Positions 11,503 to 21,852 of a DNA stretch of 64,000 nucleotides are shown here, in pieces. The stretch lies in assembly GCF_002288925.2 (NCBI RefSeq), contig NW_022098072.1:18375491-18439490 (forward strand), written 5' to 3'. The stretch is from Delphinapterus leucas. Lineage: Eukaryota > Chordata > Mammalia > Artiodactyla > Monodontidae. The position numbers and the translations under genes were made by a program. Below the pieces are notes generated by a model. That model was not told the DNA's origin. It saw only the letters and a program-made list of their open reading frames with translations, and ran no database searches. Every line of letters begins with the position of its first letter. Position 1 is the first letter of the stretch.

Positions 11503-11920
11503 TAACTATATTTCTAAATAAGCAGTAAGCAATTGTAATAGCAACCCAAGAAATAAAGTACTAGAAATATATCTATCAAAATATATGTAAGACCTCTAGG
11601 TCAAAGACCACAAATTACTGAGAGGAGTTCTAAAAGGTCTAAGTGAATAAAGTGACATACGATGTTAATATGTTGGAAGACAGTATTGTAAAGATGTTAA
11701 TTCCACCTAAATAGATCTGAAGAGTCACAGTTCTAATCAAACTCCAGCAGGGGTTTTTTGTTTGTTTTTCTCCCAATGGAAATTATTTCTACACATTTCC
11801 TTATATAGAAATGTAAAGGATCAGGAATAGCCAAGACAATCTTGAAGAAGAATAAAGTGGGAGAACTTACTCTATCAGATATCAAGACAATATAAAGCTA
11901 TTATAACTGCAAAAATTGGA

Positions 11921-13216
11921 CAACAAGCTGACTATAGAAACAGGGTAGGTAGTTTTGAAGGTCTAGGTGAGGATAGTGACCATGAATTCTTTGTAGCTTC
12001 TGTTGGTGGTGGGAAACCTGATTTTCCCTTGACAGATGTTTCCATATGAAGGAGCTAACATTCCTGGCTTCTTTCCATCCCCTCAACTAACTCCTTTCCA
12101 AGGAGGAGGAGTGCCTTACTTGATCAGTGAGTTTGAGAGAAGTTGCTGAGCCTGCAGTGAGCAGACTGTTCTCTCCTTGGGTGCTACCCAGCCCATAGAA
12201 ACACAGCTTGACAAGGCCAGGTTCCCTTAGCAAGCAGGCTCAGCTGAGGTTGTAGGTAGGGACCCAATACTACAAAGGCAATGGTGACTTATGAGTGTAT
12301 GAAGTGCTGGTAATGAGGTTTGCCCAGGAAATTAAGAAAGAACTGGTGTGATTCAAAACTATGCTTCACTCCCAGGAGATTAAAGGCTTGAATGACATTC
12401 CTTCCTTGGAAATTCTGAAGAATTTATAGGTTTGATGGATTTTTTAAAAACTCATGTCCCATGACTCCTCAACTAGTTTGTGAGCATCAGGGGTCATACC
12501 TTTCCCTCTTGGTTACCCCAGTGCCTGGCAATAATAAATAATACCTGGTAATGAGGGACGTGAGAAAATGGCTAATCTGATCACTTATGGAACTTTCTGT
12601 TGAAGACACTAATGTTAAATCTAGTTTCTAAAGTCTGCATACAATGGAGAAACAGGATCAGCATTTCCAATATTACAAAACAAAGGGACACGTACCCATC
12701 CCTCTTCCAGAACCCTTGAAGCCAGATTGTTTTGGAATTTAGAATTTTTCCTCTTCACTGAGGTAGCACTTCCCATAAATATTTCACAATAAGTGGGTAA
12801 ATAAAAATAGCAAAGACTGTACATATCCTCATGTTAGTTCAGATCAGGTGTGAGTTAATAAAATGAACCTTGATAATCTGAAAAATAAAACTATGCTTCA
12901 GTTTTATTCAGAATGGAAACAGTGGATGAATGAAAAGGATTAAAGGAGGACTGGCTAAAATACCTGGAAGAAGAGAAAAATTATTTAAGGAAAAGACTGA
13001 AGTCTTAGAAGGCCAGCTGCGTAGAATGGACATATAGAAAAGAAAAAAGAAGATGCACTCGGTTCTAATGGTTCTTTGAAAGGAAATTCAAAACAAGATG
13101 AGATCTGAAAGACTACCAGGGCCCAATAATCTAACAGGGGAAGGAAGGCATGATTTTGGAGGACAGACTAGAAAACTGCCTTCAAAGGAAACTACTGGGA
13201 AATATTCTCATAAAAC
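11921..13216. other. Unassigned, 1.3 kb
   Basis: No exon seen. 12480-12555 carries a 'ttaccccagtgcctggcaat' motif like the end of L2, too short to call firmly. The rest gives no match I recognise. Confidence 0.4.
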
Positions 13217-13227
13217 CTCAGATAGAG

Positions 13228-13434
13228 GGCTTCCCTGGTGGCGCAGTGGTTGAGAGTCCGCCTGCCGATGCAGGGGACACGGGTTCGTGCCCCGGTCCAG
13301 GAAGATCCCACATGCCGTGGAGCGGCTGGGCCCGTGAGCCATGGCCGCTGAGCCTGCGCGTCCGGAGCCTGTGCTCCGCAACGGGAGAGGCCACAACAGT
13401 GAGAGGCCTGCGTACCGCAAAAAAAAAAAAAAAA
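13228..13434 (+). mobile_element. CHR-type SINE, young form
   Basis: Complete, with box A and box B regions and an A15 tail. Duplication ctcagatagag at 13217-13227 and 13435-13445. Confidence 0.96.
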
Positions 13435-13445
13435 CTCAGATAGAG

Positions 13446-14094
13446 TCCATTATAACAAAAAATGAATGATGAACTTTTAAATATTATGACATCTGTTCCA
13501 AGTGACTGGGTACAGACTGGGCATATCTGAGAGGAAAAGTTCAGAAATATCAGAATACTCGAAAAAATTATTGCGCTAACTTTCAGGGTAATACAACTAT
13601 TATACATGAGTACATAGGTCTTGTCTGCACCCTAGGAAAAGATGCTGAAGAAAATTGTGGAATTAGGACTGTAAGGGCAGCCATAGCATGGACAGAATAT
13701 ATTAATGGAACCCAAGAAGAACATATTGTGTCCAGACCTGGATAAGATATTGGTCTGGTGGGTGGGATCAGCTAATCCAGGTAGATAAAATGTGTTTGAA
13801 CAAGGATGCTTTTGACAAACCCCAAATTCACTGATTTTGTATCTCTTGTTATGGTACTGCAAGACATAATCTAGATGGTAAAGGAATGTGTAAGAAAAAC
13901 AATGATCTGATCCATAAAGTACTGAAAAAGTATTACAGCATACAGAGCTAGCCCCACCTGTGTTCGAGAAGGAGAGTGACCAAATTGAAAAGCAGGTTGG
14001 AGAGATGGTAGTGAAAATGATGGACTAAGGACTTCCAGAATTTCTGTGCTCCACAAAAGCCATGAGAATTGTCCGAATCACTTCGTTAATTTAT
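13446..14094. other. Unassigned, 0.65 kb
   Basis: No recognised repeat. Minus frames of 76 and 61 codons (13632-13862, 13871-14056) show no motif and look like chance. Confidence 0.35.
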
Positions 14095-14692
14095 TACGAA
14101 GTTATACATCACTTGGTTAATCTATCCCTGTGAATTTTATTCTTCTTGATGTTATTGTAAATGGCATTACTTTCTTAATTTCGTTTTCCGATTGTTCGTT
14201 GCTAGGGTATGGAAATACAATTGATTTTTGTATGTTGAGCTTGTATCCTGAAACCTTACTGAACTAACTTATTAGTTCCAATATGTAATGGGTTTTATGT
14301 AGATTTCTTTGGGTACTTAGGATAATATCGTCTGCACATAGAGGTAGATTTACTCCTTCCTTTCAAATCTGGATTCCTTTTGTTTCTTTTCTTGCCAAAT
14401 GGCCCTGGCTAAAGCCTCCAGTACAATGTGGAATAGCACCAGCAAAGCAGACTTCTTTTTCTTGTTTCTGATCTCAGGAGGAAAGCTTTCAGTCTTTCAT
14501 CATTATGCATGATGTTGGCTGTGGGTTTTTGAAGGTCGAGGAAGTCCCCTTCTATTCCTAATTTGTTGAGTATTTTTATTATGAAAAGGTGTTGCGTGTT
14601 GTCAAACACTTTTTCTGTATCTGTTGAGATGATCATGTGGTTTTTGTCTTTTTCTCTGTTAATATGGTGTATTACATTGCTTGAACTGGTAA
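14095..14692 (-). mobile_element. Old LINE-1 ORF2 fragment (reverse half of an inverted copy)
   Basis: Translated on the minus strand it gives degenerate reverse-transcriptase residues, including 'NVIHHINREKDKNHMIIST' and 'KAFLLRSETRKR', in the order found in LINE-1 ORF2. Its 5' end abuts the plus-strand fragment at 14692/14693. The 3' UTR is missing on the left. Confidence 0.8.
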
Positions 14693-15065
14693 TCAAAAAA
14701 CTTTCCACAAATAAAAGCCCAGCACCAGATGGCTTCAATAGTGAATTCTTCTCAATGTTTAAAAAAGAATTATCATCATTTTGTCACAAATTCTTCCCCA
14801 AAACAGAAAAGGAACACTTCACAAATCATTCCACAAGGCTACTATTACCTGATATCAAAACTAGCAAAGGTAATCAAAAAAACTACAGACTAAACTCCTT
14901 ATGAATATAGGTGCAAAAAAATCTCAAAATACTAGCAACTGAGTCCAGCAACATATAAAAATGATTATGTACCATGAACAAATGGGATTTATCCAAGGAA
15001 TGTAAAGCTAGTTTGGTGAACATATGAAAATCAATCAATATACCTCTTAACAGAAGATCTCCCTC
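14693..15065 (+). mobile_element. Old LINE-1 ORF2 fragment (forward half of an inverted copy)
   Basis: Plus-strand translation has 'STNKSPAPDGFNSEF' and, further on, a relaxed 'MGFIQGM' block. This is the ORF2 segment just upstream of the reverse-strand fragment next door. The two halves meet head-to-head, as in a twin-primed 5' inversion. Confidence 0.75.
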
Positions 15066-15416
15066 AATCAAGTTTATTTTATGGGTCATGAAATAACAGC
15101 TGGCATCAAAGGACAGGGATCATGGCAAGAATGAAAACTACAATTTTTTCCACTGAGTATCTGCCATGGCCTTTGGCAAAACTGAGTCCTGGGTTCTGGG
15201 AACATCATTTTGTTTGAAATAATTGCCCTAGGGTTGAAGATTTGCTTATTTTCTAAATTTCATGGGTGTTGGCTATTGCTGTGACAATCTTGTATATCCT
15301 ATTTAATTCTTTGGACTCTTAAAAAAGCGCAGGCACATGAGAGCCTTTGTGGTGAATTAACATAACCTCTGAGGCTGTGAAAACTTTGGCTCCTGAAAAA
15401 GAAAGACCCTTGAGTT
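15066..15416. other. Unassigned, 0.35 kb
   Basis: Nothing recognised between the inverted LINE-1 and the next SINE. Confidence 0.4.
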
Positions 15417-15429
15417 AAAACTAAGCAGA

Positions 15430-15733
15430 GGGCTTCCCTGGTGGTACAGTGGTTGAGAATCTGCCTGCCAATGAAGGGGACACGGGTTCGAGACCTGGTC
15501 TGGGAAGATCCCACATGCCACGGGGCAATTGGGCCCACGAGCCACAACTACCAAGCCTGCGCGTCTGGAGCCTGTGCTCCACAACAAGAGAGGCCGCAAC
15601 AGTGAGAGGCCCACACACCACGATGAAGAGTGGCCCCTGCTTGCCACAACTAGAGAAAGCCCACGCACAGAAATGAAGACCCAACACAGCCAAAATAAAA
15701 TAAATAAATATAAATAAATTTATTAAAAAAAAA
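15430..15733 (+). mobile_element. CHR SINE, long form
   Basis: It has the usual head ('ggcttccctggtggtacag'), a 'gagaggcc' middle, then an extra 3' portion with 'ccacaactagagaaagccca' and 'gaagacccaacacagcc', and an AAATAAATA tail. Duplication aaaactaagcaga at 15417-15429 and 15734-15746. Confidence 0.95.
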
Positions 15734-16032
15734 AAAACTAAGCAGAATAAGAAATTGGAGAGGATTGATTTGGGATTCAATTTCTTTATACTTTAACCCC
15801 TTTGAACTTAACTTTTTAGGGAATTTCATCTTTGGACTTGAATTTCTTCCTAAAAAGATTGATAATGGAGGGAATTTTTATTCATATTTGAGGCATCTCT
15901 ATGTTGGGGGCACTTTATTATTGGAGCATCCTTATGTGGGTGTTTAATCTTATTGTAGAACATCTCTATTGGATAGATGTGAAATAGAATAAGGAGTAAG
16001 ATTTCTACCTTAGGTTACTTTAATAATTGTCC

Positions 16033-17037
16033 TTTACAGGTACATGTAAAAGTATGAAATTAGAGCACTCCTCAACACCATACACAAAAATAAGCTCAAA
16101 ATGGATTAAAGACCTAAATGTAAGACCAGAAACTATCAAACTCTTAGAGGAAAACATAGGCAGAACACTCTATGACATAAATCACAGCAAGATCCTTTCT
16201 GACCCACCTCCTAGAGAAATGGAAATAAAAACAAAAATAAACAAATGGGGCCTAATGAAACTTCAAAGCTTTTGCACAGCAAAGGAAACCATAAACAAGA
16301 CCAAAAGAAAACCCTCAGAATGGGAGAAAATATTTGCAAATGAAGCAACTGACAAAGGATTAATTTCCAAAATTTACAAGCAGCTCATGCAGCTCAATAA
16401 CAAAAAAACAAACAACCCAATCCAAAAATGGGCAAAAGACCTAAATAGACATTTCTCCAAAGAAGATATACAGACTGCCAACAAACACATGAAAGAATGC
16501 TCAACATCATTAATCATTAAAGAAATACAAATGAAAACTACAATGAGATATCATCTCACACCAGTCAGAATGGCCATCATCAAAAAATCTAGAAACAATA
16601 AATGCTGGAGAGGGTGTGGAGAAAAGGGAACACTCTTGCACTGCTGGTGGGAATGTGAATTGGTTCAGCCACTATGGAGAACAGTATGGAGGTTCCTTAA
16701 AAACCTACAAATAGAACTATCATATGACCCAGCAATCCCACTACTGGGAATATACCCTGAGAAAACCAAAATTCAAAAAGAGTCATGTACCAAAACGTTC
16801 ATTGCAGCTCTATTTACAATAGCCCGGAGATGGAAACAACCTAAGTGTCCATCATCAGATGAATGGATAAAGAAGAGGTGGCACATATATACAATGGAAT
16901 ATTACTCAGTCATAAAAAGAAACGAAATTGAGTTATTTGTAATGAGGTGGATAGACCTAGAATCTGTCATACAGAGTGAAGTAAGTCAGAAAGAGAAAGA
17001 CAAATACCGTATGCTAACACATATATATGGAATTTAA
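16033..17037 (+). pseudogene. LINE-1 ORF2 C-terminal part, frame still open
   Basis: An uninterrupted frame of about 335 codons runs from the truncation point to the natural ORF2 stop at 17037 ('HIYGI' end). It holds the segment after the reverse-transcriptase domain, including the Cys-rich motif C-x3-C-x7-H-x4-C (DNA about 16603-16656), which in intact ORF2p helps bind RNA. The endonuclease and polymerase domains are absent and there is no promoter, so it is a dead fragment. The intact frame marks it as young. The ATG at 16027 lies just outside the LINE-1 and is fortuitous. Confidence 0.93.
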
Positions 17038-17411
17038 GGGAAAAAAATGTCATGAAGAACCTAGGGGTAAGACAGGAATAAAGACACAGACCTACTGGAG
17101 AACGGACTTGAGGATATGGGGAGGGGGAAGGGTGAGCTGTGACAGGGCGAGAGAGAGGCATGGACATATATACACTAACAAACGTAAGGTAGATAGCTAG
17201 TGGGAAGCAGCCGCATGGCACAGGGATATCGGCTCGGTGCTCTGTGACCGCCTGGAGGGGTGGGATAGGGAGGGTGGGAGGGAGGGAGACGCAAGAGGGA
17301 AGAGATATGGGAACATATGTATATGTATAACTGATTCACTTTGTTATAAAGCAGAAACTAACACACCATTGTAAAGCAATTATACCCAATACAGATGTTG
17401 AAAAAAAAAAA

Positions 17412-17466
17412 TGATAACTACCTTCAATATATATATAATGTAAAATTTAAAAAAACCAAAAAATAA
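17412..17466 (+). other. Candidate 3'-transduced flank of a LINE-1
   Basis: Fifty-five bases, AT-rich with an internal TA run, sit between the LINE-1's own poly(A) and the 3' copy of the target-site duplication. They end in a second A-rich tract (aaaaaaaccaaaaaa), as expected when transcription runs past a weak signal in the source element. Confidence 0.65.
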
Positions 17467-17478
17467 TAATAATTGTCC

Positions 17479-18555
17479 ATTGTAACCCATTTAAGGGATT
17501 TCTGGGGGGAAATTTACACTATTTATCAGCAGTCCCCAGTAGGTTTGGGGAGCTGCTTTGTGGAGGTGGGAGAAGGAATGCCTTGGGGGACTGTCAATGC
17601 CCTCTTCCTGGGGGCCAGCCCCTGAATGATCAAAGCCTTCATGGTAAAGCCCAAATGCTTAAACCAGGATATTGGGCAGAGGGGTAAGTGTGCCATATTT
17701 TCATAGACTCTCTAGAGAGTGACACACCTGGGTTTTGTCCTTGGGATTGGAGAGATTGAGGGAAGGAGACAAGCCAGCCTATAGGAAGCACACATTCTCT
17801 GTTCCTTCATGCCTTGAGTTTTATGGCAGTGGAAGTAGTTTCGTAAGCAAGCTGGAAAGATAGGAGCTGTGATCGGAGAATGAGAATTCTGAATTAGTAA
17901 CTTTGGAGCAAGGGCAGTATTTAGTGAAGACAGGATCCAGGGTGTGTGTGACAAAGGGTCATTGACATGGGAGAAGAAAAGGACCATTGGAGGTTGAGGA
18001 GGACACAGTCCAAACCAGAGTATGGAATGCACCATCCACAAGCACTCCAGAGCCTGCCAGCAGAAGGTGGGTGCTAGGAAAGGCCAGGAGCCTGCTAAGC
18101 CACATCTTTGATGAAGGAGGCACACCTGGGAGGAGACAGACGACAGTGGAGGAGCAGTGACGTGTGCGGCTGAACACCAGGAACCTCAGTGGAGCAAAGA
18201 GCTCTAGGTGATGGTGGCGCAGGGTGACCTGGAAGCAGCAGTGGAAAACAAGGACAATCCCCGACCCTACCTCCAGACTTGGAGGTCTAGGCATGTGAGA
18301 GAAAGAAAGCGTCCAGGTGACAGACTACGGGGGAAGGGTGGAAACTTTCAGATGAGACTGCACACATGGAGTGGGTTTTGCAGCAGGAATGACGGTGGGG
18401 GCTGGATCGTGTTTGAGGAATTAGAGAGAGTAAAGTGTGCCCGGGTAGCAGGTGAGGATTCGGACCAACAGGGCTGGGAGCTAGGGAGGCTTGTTCTTTG
18501 GACAGAGAAAAGTTTTGGTACCTCCCTGGTAGAAAGGTAACTACCCAGAGTCATC
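17479..18555. other. Unassigned, 1.1 kb
   Basis: Moderate GC, purine-rich, no recognised exon. Overlapping minus frames of 137 and 111 codons (17712-18125, 17959-18294) have no domain that I know. It could be an old unlisted repeat or single-copy sequence. Confidence 0.35.
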
Positions 18556-18592
18556 ATTCTAAAAGACAAACCAGATAAAGAACAAGGACCTG

Positions 18593-18782
18593 GGCTTCCC
18601 TGGTGGCGCAGTGGTTGAGAGTCCGCCTGCCAATGCCGAGGACACAGTTTCGTGTCCCGGTCTGGGAAGATCACACATGCCGTGGAGCAGCTGGCCCCGT
18701 GAGCCATGGCCGCTGAGCCTGCGCGTCCGGAGCCTGTGCTCCACAACGGGAGAGGCCCCAACAGTGAGAGGCCCACGTGCTG

Positions 18783-18807
<25 letters not shown>
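18593..18807 (+). mobile_element. CHR-type SINE, young form
   Basis: Complete head and tail with a long A run (18783-18809). Duplication aagaacaaggacctg (15 bp) at 18578-18592 and 18808-18822. Confidence 0.96.
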
Positions 18808-18813
<6 letters not shown>

Positions 18814-18890
18814 AAGGACCTGCTGTATAGCACAGGGAACCATATTCAATGTCTTGTAGTAACCTGTGATGGAAAAGACTCTGAAGAAGA

Positions 18891-18894
18891 ATAT

Positions 18895-18927
<33 letters not shown>

Positions 18928-18930
18928 TAT
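18891..18930. repeat. (CATA)n/(TA)n microsatellite
   Basis: Seven or so ACAT units run into a TA tract inside the LINE-1 3' end, at the place where sister copies carry a shorter 'atatatatgtata'. Confidence 0.9.
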
Positions 18931-19036
18931 GTATAACTGAATCACTTTGCTATACACAACACAACATTGTAAAGTAACACAACATTGTAAATTAGCTATA
19001 TTTCAATAAAAAATGGTTAGTAAAAAAAAAGGAAAG

Positions 19037-19241
19037 AGGGCTTCCCTGGTGGCACAGTGGTTGAGAGTCCACCTGCCGATGCAGGGGACACGGGTTCGTG
19101 CCCCAGTCCGGGAAGATCCCACATGTCGCAGAGCGGCTGGGCCCGTGAGCCATGGCCGCTGAGCCTGAGCGTCCGGAGCCTGTGCTCTGCAACGGGAGAG
19201 GCCACAACAGTGAGAGGCCCACATACAGCAAAAAAAAAAAA
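19037..19241 (+). mobile_element. CHR-type SINE, young form
   Basis: Starts 'gggcttccctggtggcacag' and ends in an A tail that blends into the duplication (A-run plus ggaaaga at about 19022-19036 and 19242-19256). The box A has one change (tggcacagtgg). Confidence 0.94.
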
Positions 19242-19263
19242 AAAAAAAAAGGAAAGAAAAGAA

Positions 19264-19900
19264 AAGTCTGTTCAGGACTGCCATTCCCAAAGCCCTCCAA
19301 TGACATACTGTTGCTCTGAGAATAAAACCCAAACTCTTAAATACAGTTTTCTAGACGCTTTGAATTTGTACTCCCCCCTCACCACACCCCATCTCTCTCT
19401 CCTCTGCTGCACACCTGATGCACACACCAATATACTAAGCCAATTCCAGGTCCTGAAATCTGCAAGCTCTCTCCTTCAGTGTCTAAGTCTTTGCACCCTG
19501 TCAATCGCTGTCACTCAGGACAGAAACCTCGGAGGCATCCTCGACTGCTCAGCTTCCTTCACACCCACAACCAGTGAATCCTCACATCTTGTGCTTTGTC
19601 TAAAATATTATTTCACTCTCACCACTCCTCACCAACTTCACCTCTGGCACCTTGCTCTAAGCACCATCTCCCTCGCATGAACTGTTTTAAGTGCTTCCTA
19701 ACTAGTCTTCCTGTCTCCACCTTGCCCCCACTTCAGTCTGTTCTTTTCTATCCATTCAGTCTGTTTTTCATTAAAATAGAAATCAGATCATGTCACTTCT
19801 TCGTTCCAAACTCTCCAAAGGCTCCAATTCAACATGGCCTCTAAGGTCCTTACATAACCTGTCCCATCACTGCTGATCACCTATGCTCTCTTCCACCCTG
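19264..19900 (+). mobile_element. L2 (two collinear-type segments)
   Basis: 19435-19900 follows L2 near its 3' coding end and UTR: 'ggaggcatcctcgactgctc', 'tttaagtgcttcctaactag', 'aaatcagatcatgtcacttc' and 'ctccaaaggctccaattcaa'. 19276-19430 looks like another L2 piece ('gaataaaacccaaactctta'). A plus frame at 19057-19680 is an artefact of the SINE running into L2. Confidence 0.7.
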
Positions 19901-19929
19901 CAACAGACACATATAAAAAAGCTTCCTTG

Positions 19930-20154
19930 GGCTTCCCTGGTGGCGCAGTGGTTGAGAGTCCGCCTGCCGATGCAGGGGACACGCGTTCGTGCCCCGGTCT
20001 GGGAGGATCCCACATGCCGCGGAGCGGCTGGGCCCNNNNNNNNNNNNNNNNNNNNNNNNNNNNNNNNNNNNNNNNNNNNNNNNNNNNNNNNNNNNNNNNN
20101 NNNNNNNNNNNNNNNNNNNNNNNNNNNNNNNNNNNAAAAAAAAAAAAAAAAAAA
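19930..20154 (+). mobile_element. CHR-type SINE, young form, with an assembly gap inside
   Basis: Head to 'ggagcggctgggccc' is present, then 100 N, then the A tail. The duplication gcttccttg (19921-19929 and 20155-20163), preceded by A-runs, shows that only the SINE's second half is missing. Confidence 0.95.
20036..20135. other. Assembly gap (100 N)
   Basis: Exactly 100 N, a placeholder size. Comparison with the intact copy at 19037 suggests about 85 bases plus some tail are missing. Confidence 0.99.
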
Positions 20155-20164
20155 GCTTCCTTGC

Positions 20165-20640
20165 TGTTCCTGAAAGAGCCCAGTGTGCATCCTCCTCAGA
20201 ACCTTTGCAACTTCCCTTAGCTTTCTTTCTCTGAAAGCAGAGTCTGAGACGAGGTTAGCCTGGGGTAGTTTATATGGGAAAAAACAAAGGGACAGAAAAC
20301 AAGATGAACAGGAGTGTCACAGAGAAGGAAGGCAGGCAGATATACAGATGCATGATTCATTTGATCACCTCTGTAGGAGACAGGTACTCAATCCTATGGC
20401 ACCATTCTCAGGAAATTCATCTCAACTGTCTGCCACAGAAACGGAAGAGATTAGAACTTACCTATTAGAACTTCCTGTTAGTCAGAACCCCATGCCGCAG
20501 CATCAGAGAGGTGCAGGTCCCAATGGAGGAGCCATCAGAGTACACCTCCATGCAGCTGGCTGAACACTGGGGGACTGGGTGTTGCAGAAATGGCTGGAGA
20601 AAGTGGCAGGAAGACAGGATTTGTAGTGGCACACAGGTGT
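20165..20640. other. Unassigned, 0.5 kb
   Basis: The start of this block ('gaaagcagagtctgagacga') loosely resembles the segment at 3098-3130 ('agaaagcagacgctgagaca'), so both may be the same old dispersed repeat. I cannot name the family. Confidence 0.35.
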
Positions 20641-20644
20641 CCAA

Positions 20645-20790
20645 AGCAAACTTGCTCCTTCCTCTGCCTAGAACACTTCCACAGATGTCTAAACGGCACT
20701 CTCTCTCATGGCTCCAATGTCATCTTCTTAGAGAGGTCTTCCCCAAGCATCCAATTTAAGATCGTAACCACTACACACACACGCAGATCC
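20645..20790 (+). mobile_element. L2 3' fragment
   Basis: 'cctctgcctagaacacttcc', 'tccaatgtcatcttcttaga' and 'gaggtcttccccaagcatcc' follow the L2 3' UTR order. Confidence 0.55.
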
Positions 20791-20925
20791 TCCATACTTA
20801 AAATTATGACTCCTATATGATTTAACTGATATTCTAATTAGAGGGAAATGGACAAAAACATTGCTACATAGAGCCTAGAAGATTGTGAACCATTTTGAAG
20901 TTTACTTAAAAAAAAAATGGGCAGG

Positions 20926-21289
20926 GGCTTCCATTGTGGCACAGTGGTTAAGAATCCGCCTGCCAATGCAGGGGACACGGGTTCAAGCCCTTCCGGGAAG
21001 ATCCCACATGCCCCGGAGCAACTAACTCTGTGCTCCACAACTACTGAACCTGTGCTCTAGAGCCTGCAAGTCACAACTACTGAGCCCGCGCGCTACAACT
21101 ACTGAAACCCACACACCTAGAGCCCGTGCTCCGTGACAAGAGCCGTGACAAGAGAAGCCACTGCAATGAGAAGCCGACGCACCGCAACAAAGAGTAGCGC
21201 CCGCTCGCCGCAACTAGAGAAAGCCCACGTGCAGCAACGAAGACCCAACGCAGCCAAAAATAAATAAATAAATTTATTTTTTAAAAAAT
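20926..21289 (+). mobile_element. CHR SINE, long form
   Basis: Head 'gggcttccattgtggcacag', several 'acaactactgagcc' tandem-like units, then 'gaagacccaacgcagcc' and an AAATAAATA tail. Duplication aaatgggcagg at 20915-20925 and 21290-21300. 'gtgacaagagcc' is partly doubled around 21133-21150. Confidence 0.94.
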
Positions 21290-21300
21290 AAATGGGCAGG

Positions 21301-21490
21301 GCTTCCCTGGTGGCGCAGTGGTTGAGAGTCCGCCTGCCGATGCAGGGGACACGGGTTCGTGCCGCGGAGCAGCTGGGCCCGTGAGCCATGGCCGCTGAGC
21401 CTGCGCATCCAGAGCCTGTGCTCCGCAACGGGAGAGGCCACAACAGTGAGAGGCCCACGTACCGCAAAATAAATAAATAAATAAATAAAT
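21301..21490 (+). mobile_element. CHR-type SINE, young form, internally deleted
   Basis: It starts immediately at the right-hand duplication of the previous SINE and ends with an AAAT-repeat tail followed by aaatgggca (21491-21499). About 25 bp between two 'tgcc' motifs are missing after 'gggttcg', so the box B context is damaged. Confidence 0.93.
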
Positions 21491-21633
21491 AAATGGGCAT
21501 ATGGTTGGCTGATAATACTTTGCTGAATCCTATTTAATATCAGCTTTAACTCTGTAAATATGGAATACTAATCAAACAGCAGGAAAATGAAGCTTTCGTT
21601 ATACATGATTTCCTAATCTGAGTGAAGGATTTT

Positions 21634-21836
21634 TTTTTTTTTTTGCGGTACATGGGCCTCTCACTGTTGTGGCCTCTCCCGTTGTGGAGCACAGGCTCCA
21701 GACGCACAGGCTCAGCGGCCATGGCTCACGGGCCCAGCCGCTCCGCGGCATGTGGGATCCTCCCGGACCGGGGCACGAACCCGTGTCCCCTGCATCGGCA
21801 GGCAGACTCTCAACCGCTGCACCACCAGGGAAGTCC
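21634..21836 (-). mobile_element. CHR-type SINE, young form
   Basis: Reverse copy ending 'gcaccaccagggaagtccct'. Duplication ctgagtgaaggatttt at 21618-21633 and 21837-21852. Confidence 0.95.
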
Positions 21837-21852
21837 CTGAGTGAAGGATTTT

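Larger units (their letters stand above)
9240..11920 (+). mobile_element. Ancient LINE-1 (L1M/HAL1-like), with four SINE insertions
   Basis: 9480-10095 resembles the 5'/ORF1 part of old mammalian LINE-1 ('gagccccaagcagaataaat', 'agaaaaccacacctaggtac', 'gctgatgactgacttctcaa'). 10540-11915 resembles ORF2 ('tataaggctagcataatctt', 'atggctcagtaaggaaggaa', 'caggaatagccaagacaatc'). Both are in plus order with the middle missing, so this is one element with an internal deletion or two adjacent fragments. Stops and indels are everywhere. The left border is uncertain. Confidence 0.7.
16033..17466 (+). mobile_element. Young LINE-1, 5'-truncated, with short 3' transduction
   Basis: It contains the ORF2 end, the 3' UTR with a G-rich tract (17097-17290) and a first poly(A) at 17401-17411. 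A second A-rich stretch follows 55 bp later, and only then the duplication taataattgtcc (16021-16032 and 17467-17478). The usual AATAAA before the first poly(A) reads 'aataca' here. Confidence 0.93.
18556..19036 (+). mobile_element. LINE-1 3' end, cetartiodactyl type, with a SINE inside
   Basis: Left part 'agataaagaacaaggacctg' continues after the SINE as 'ctgtatagcacagggaacca', 'actgaatcactttgctatac' and 'tatttcaataaaaaatgg'. 'acaacattgtaaa' is duplicated near 18961-18992. Confidence 0.8.

Noticed and set aside
18208..18540. 110-codon plus frame before a SINE
   Set aside because: No motif and no support; flanking sequence gives no exon signals.
18891..18930. Regularly spaced units as a CRISPR-like array
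   Set aside because: Simple microsatellite in a mammalian LINE-1; no spacers.
20915..21490. The two adjacent SINEs as one dimeric element
   Set aside because: Each has its own head and tail and the target copy lies between them, so two insertions are simpler.
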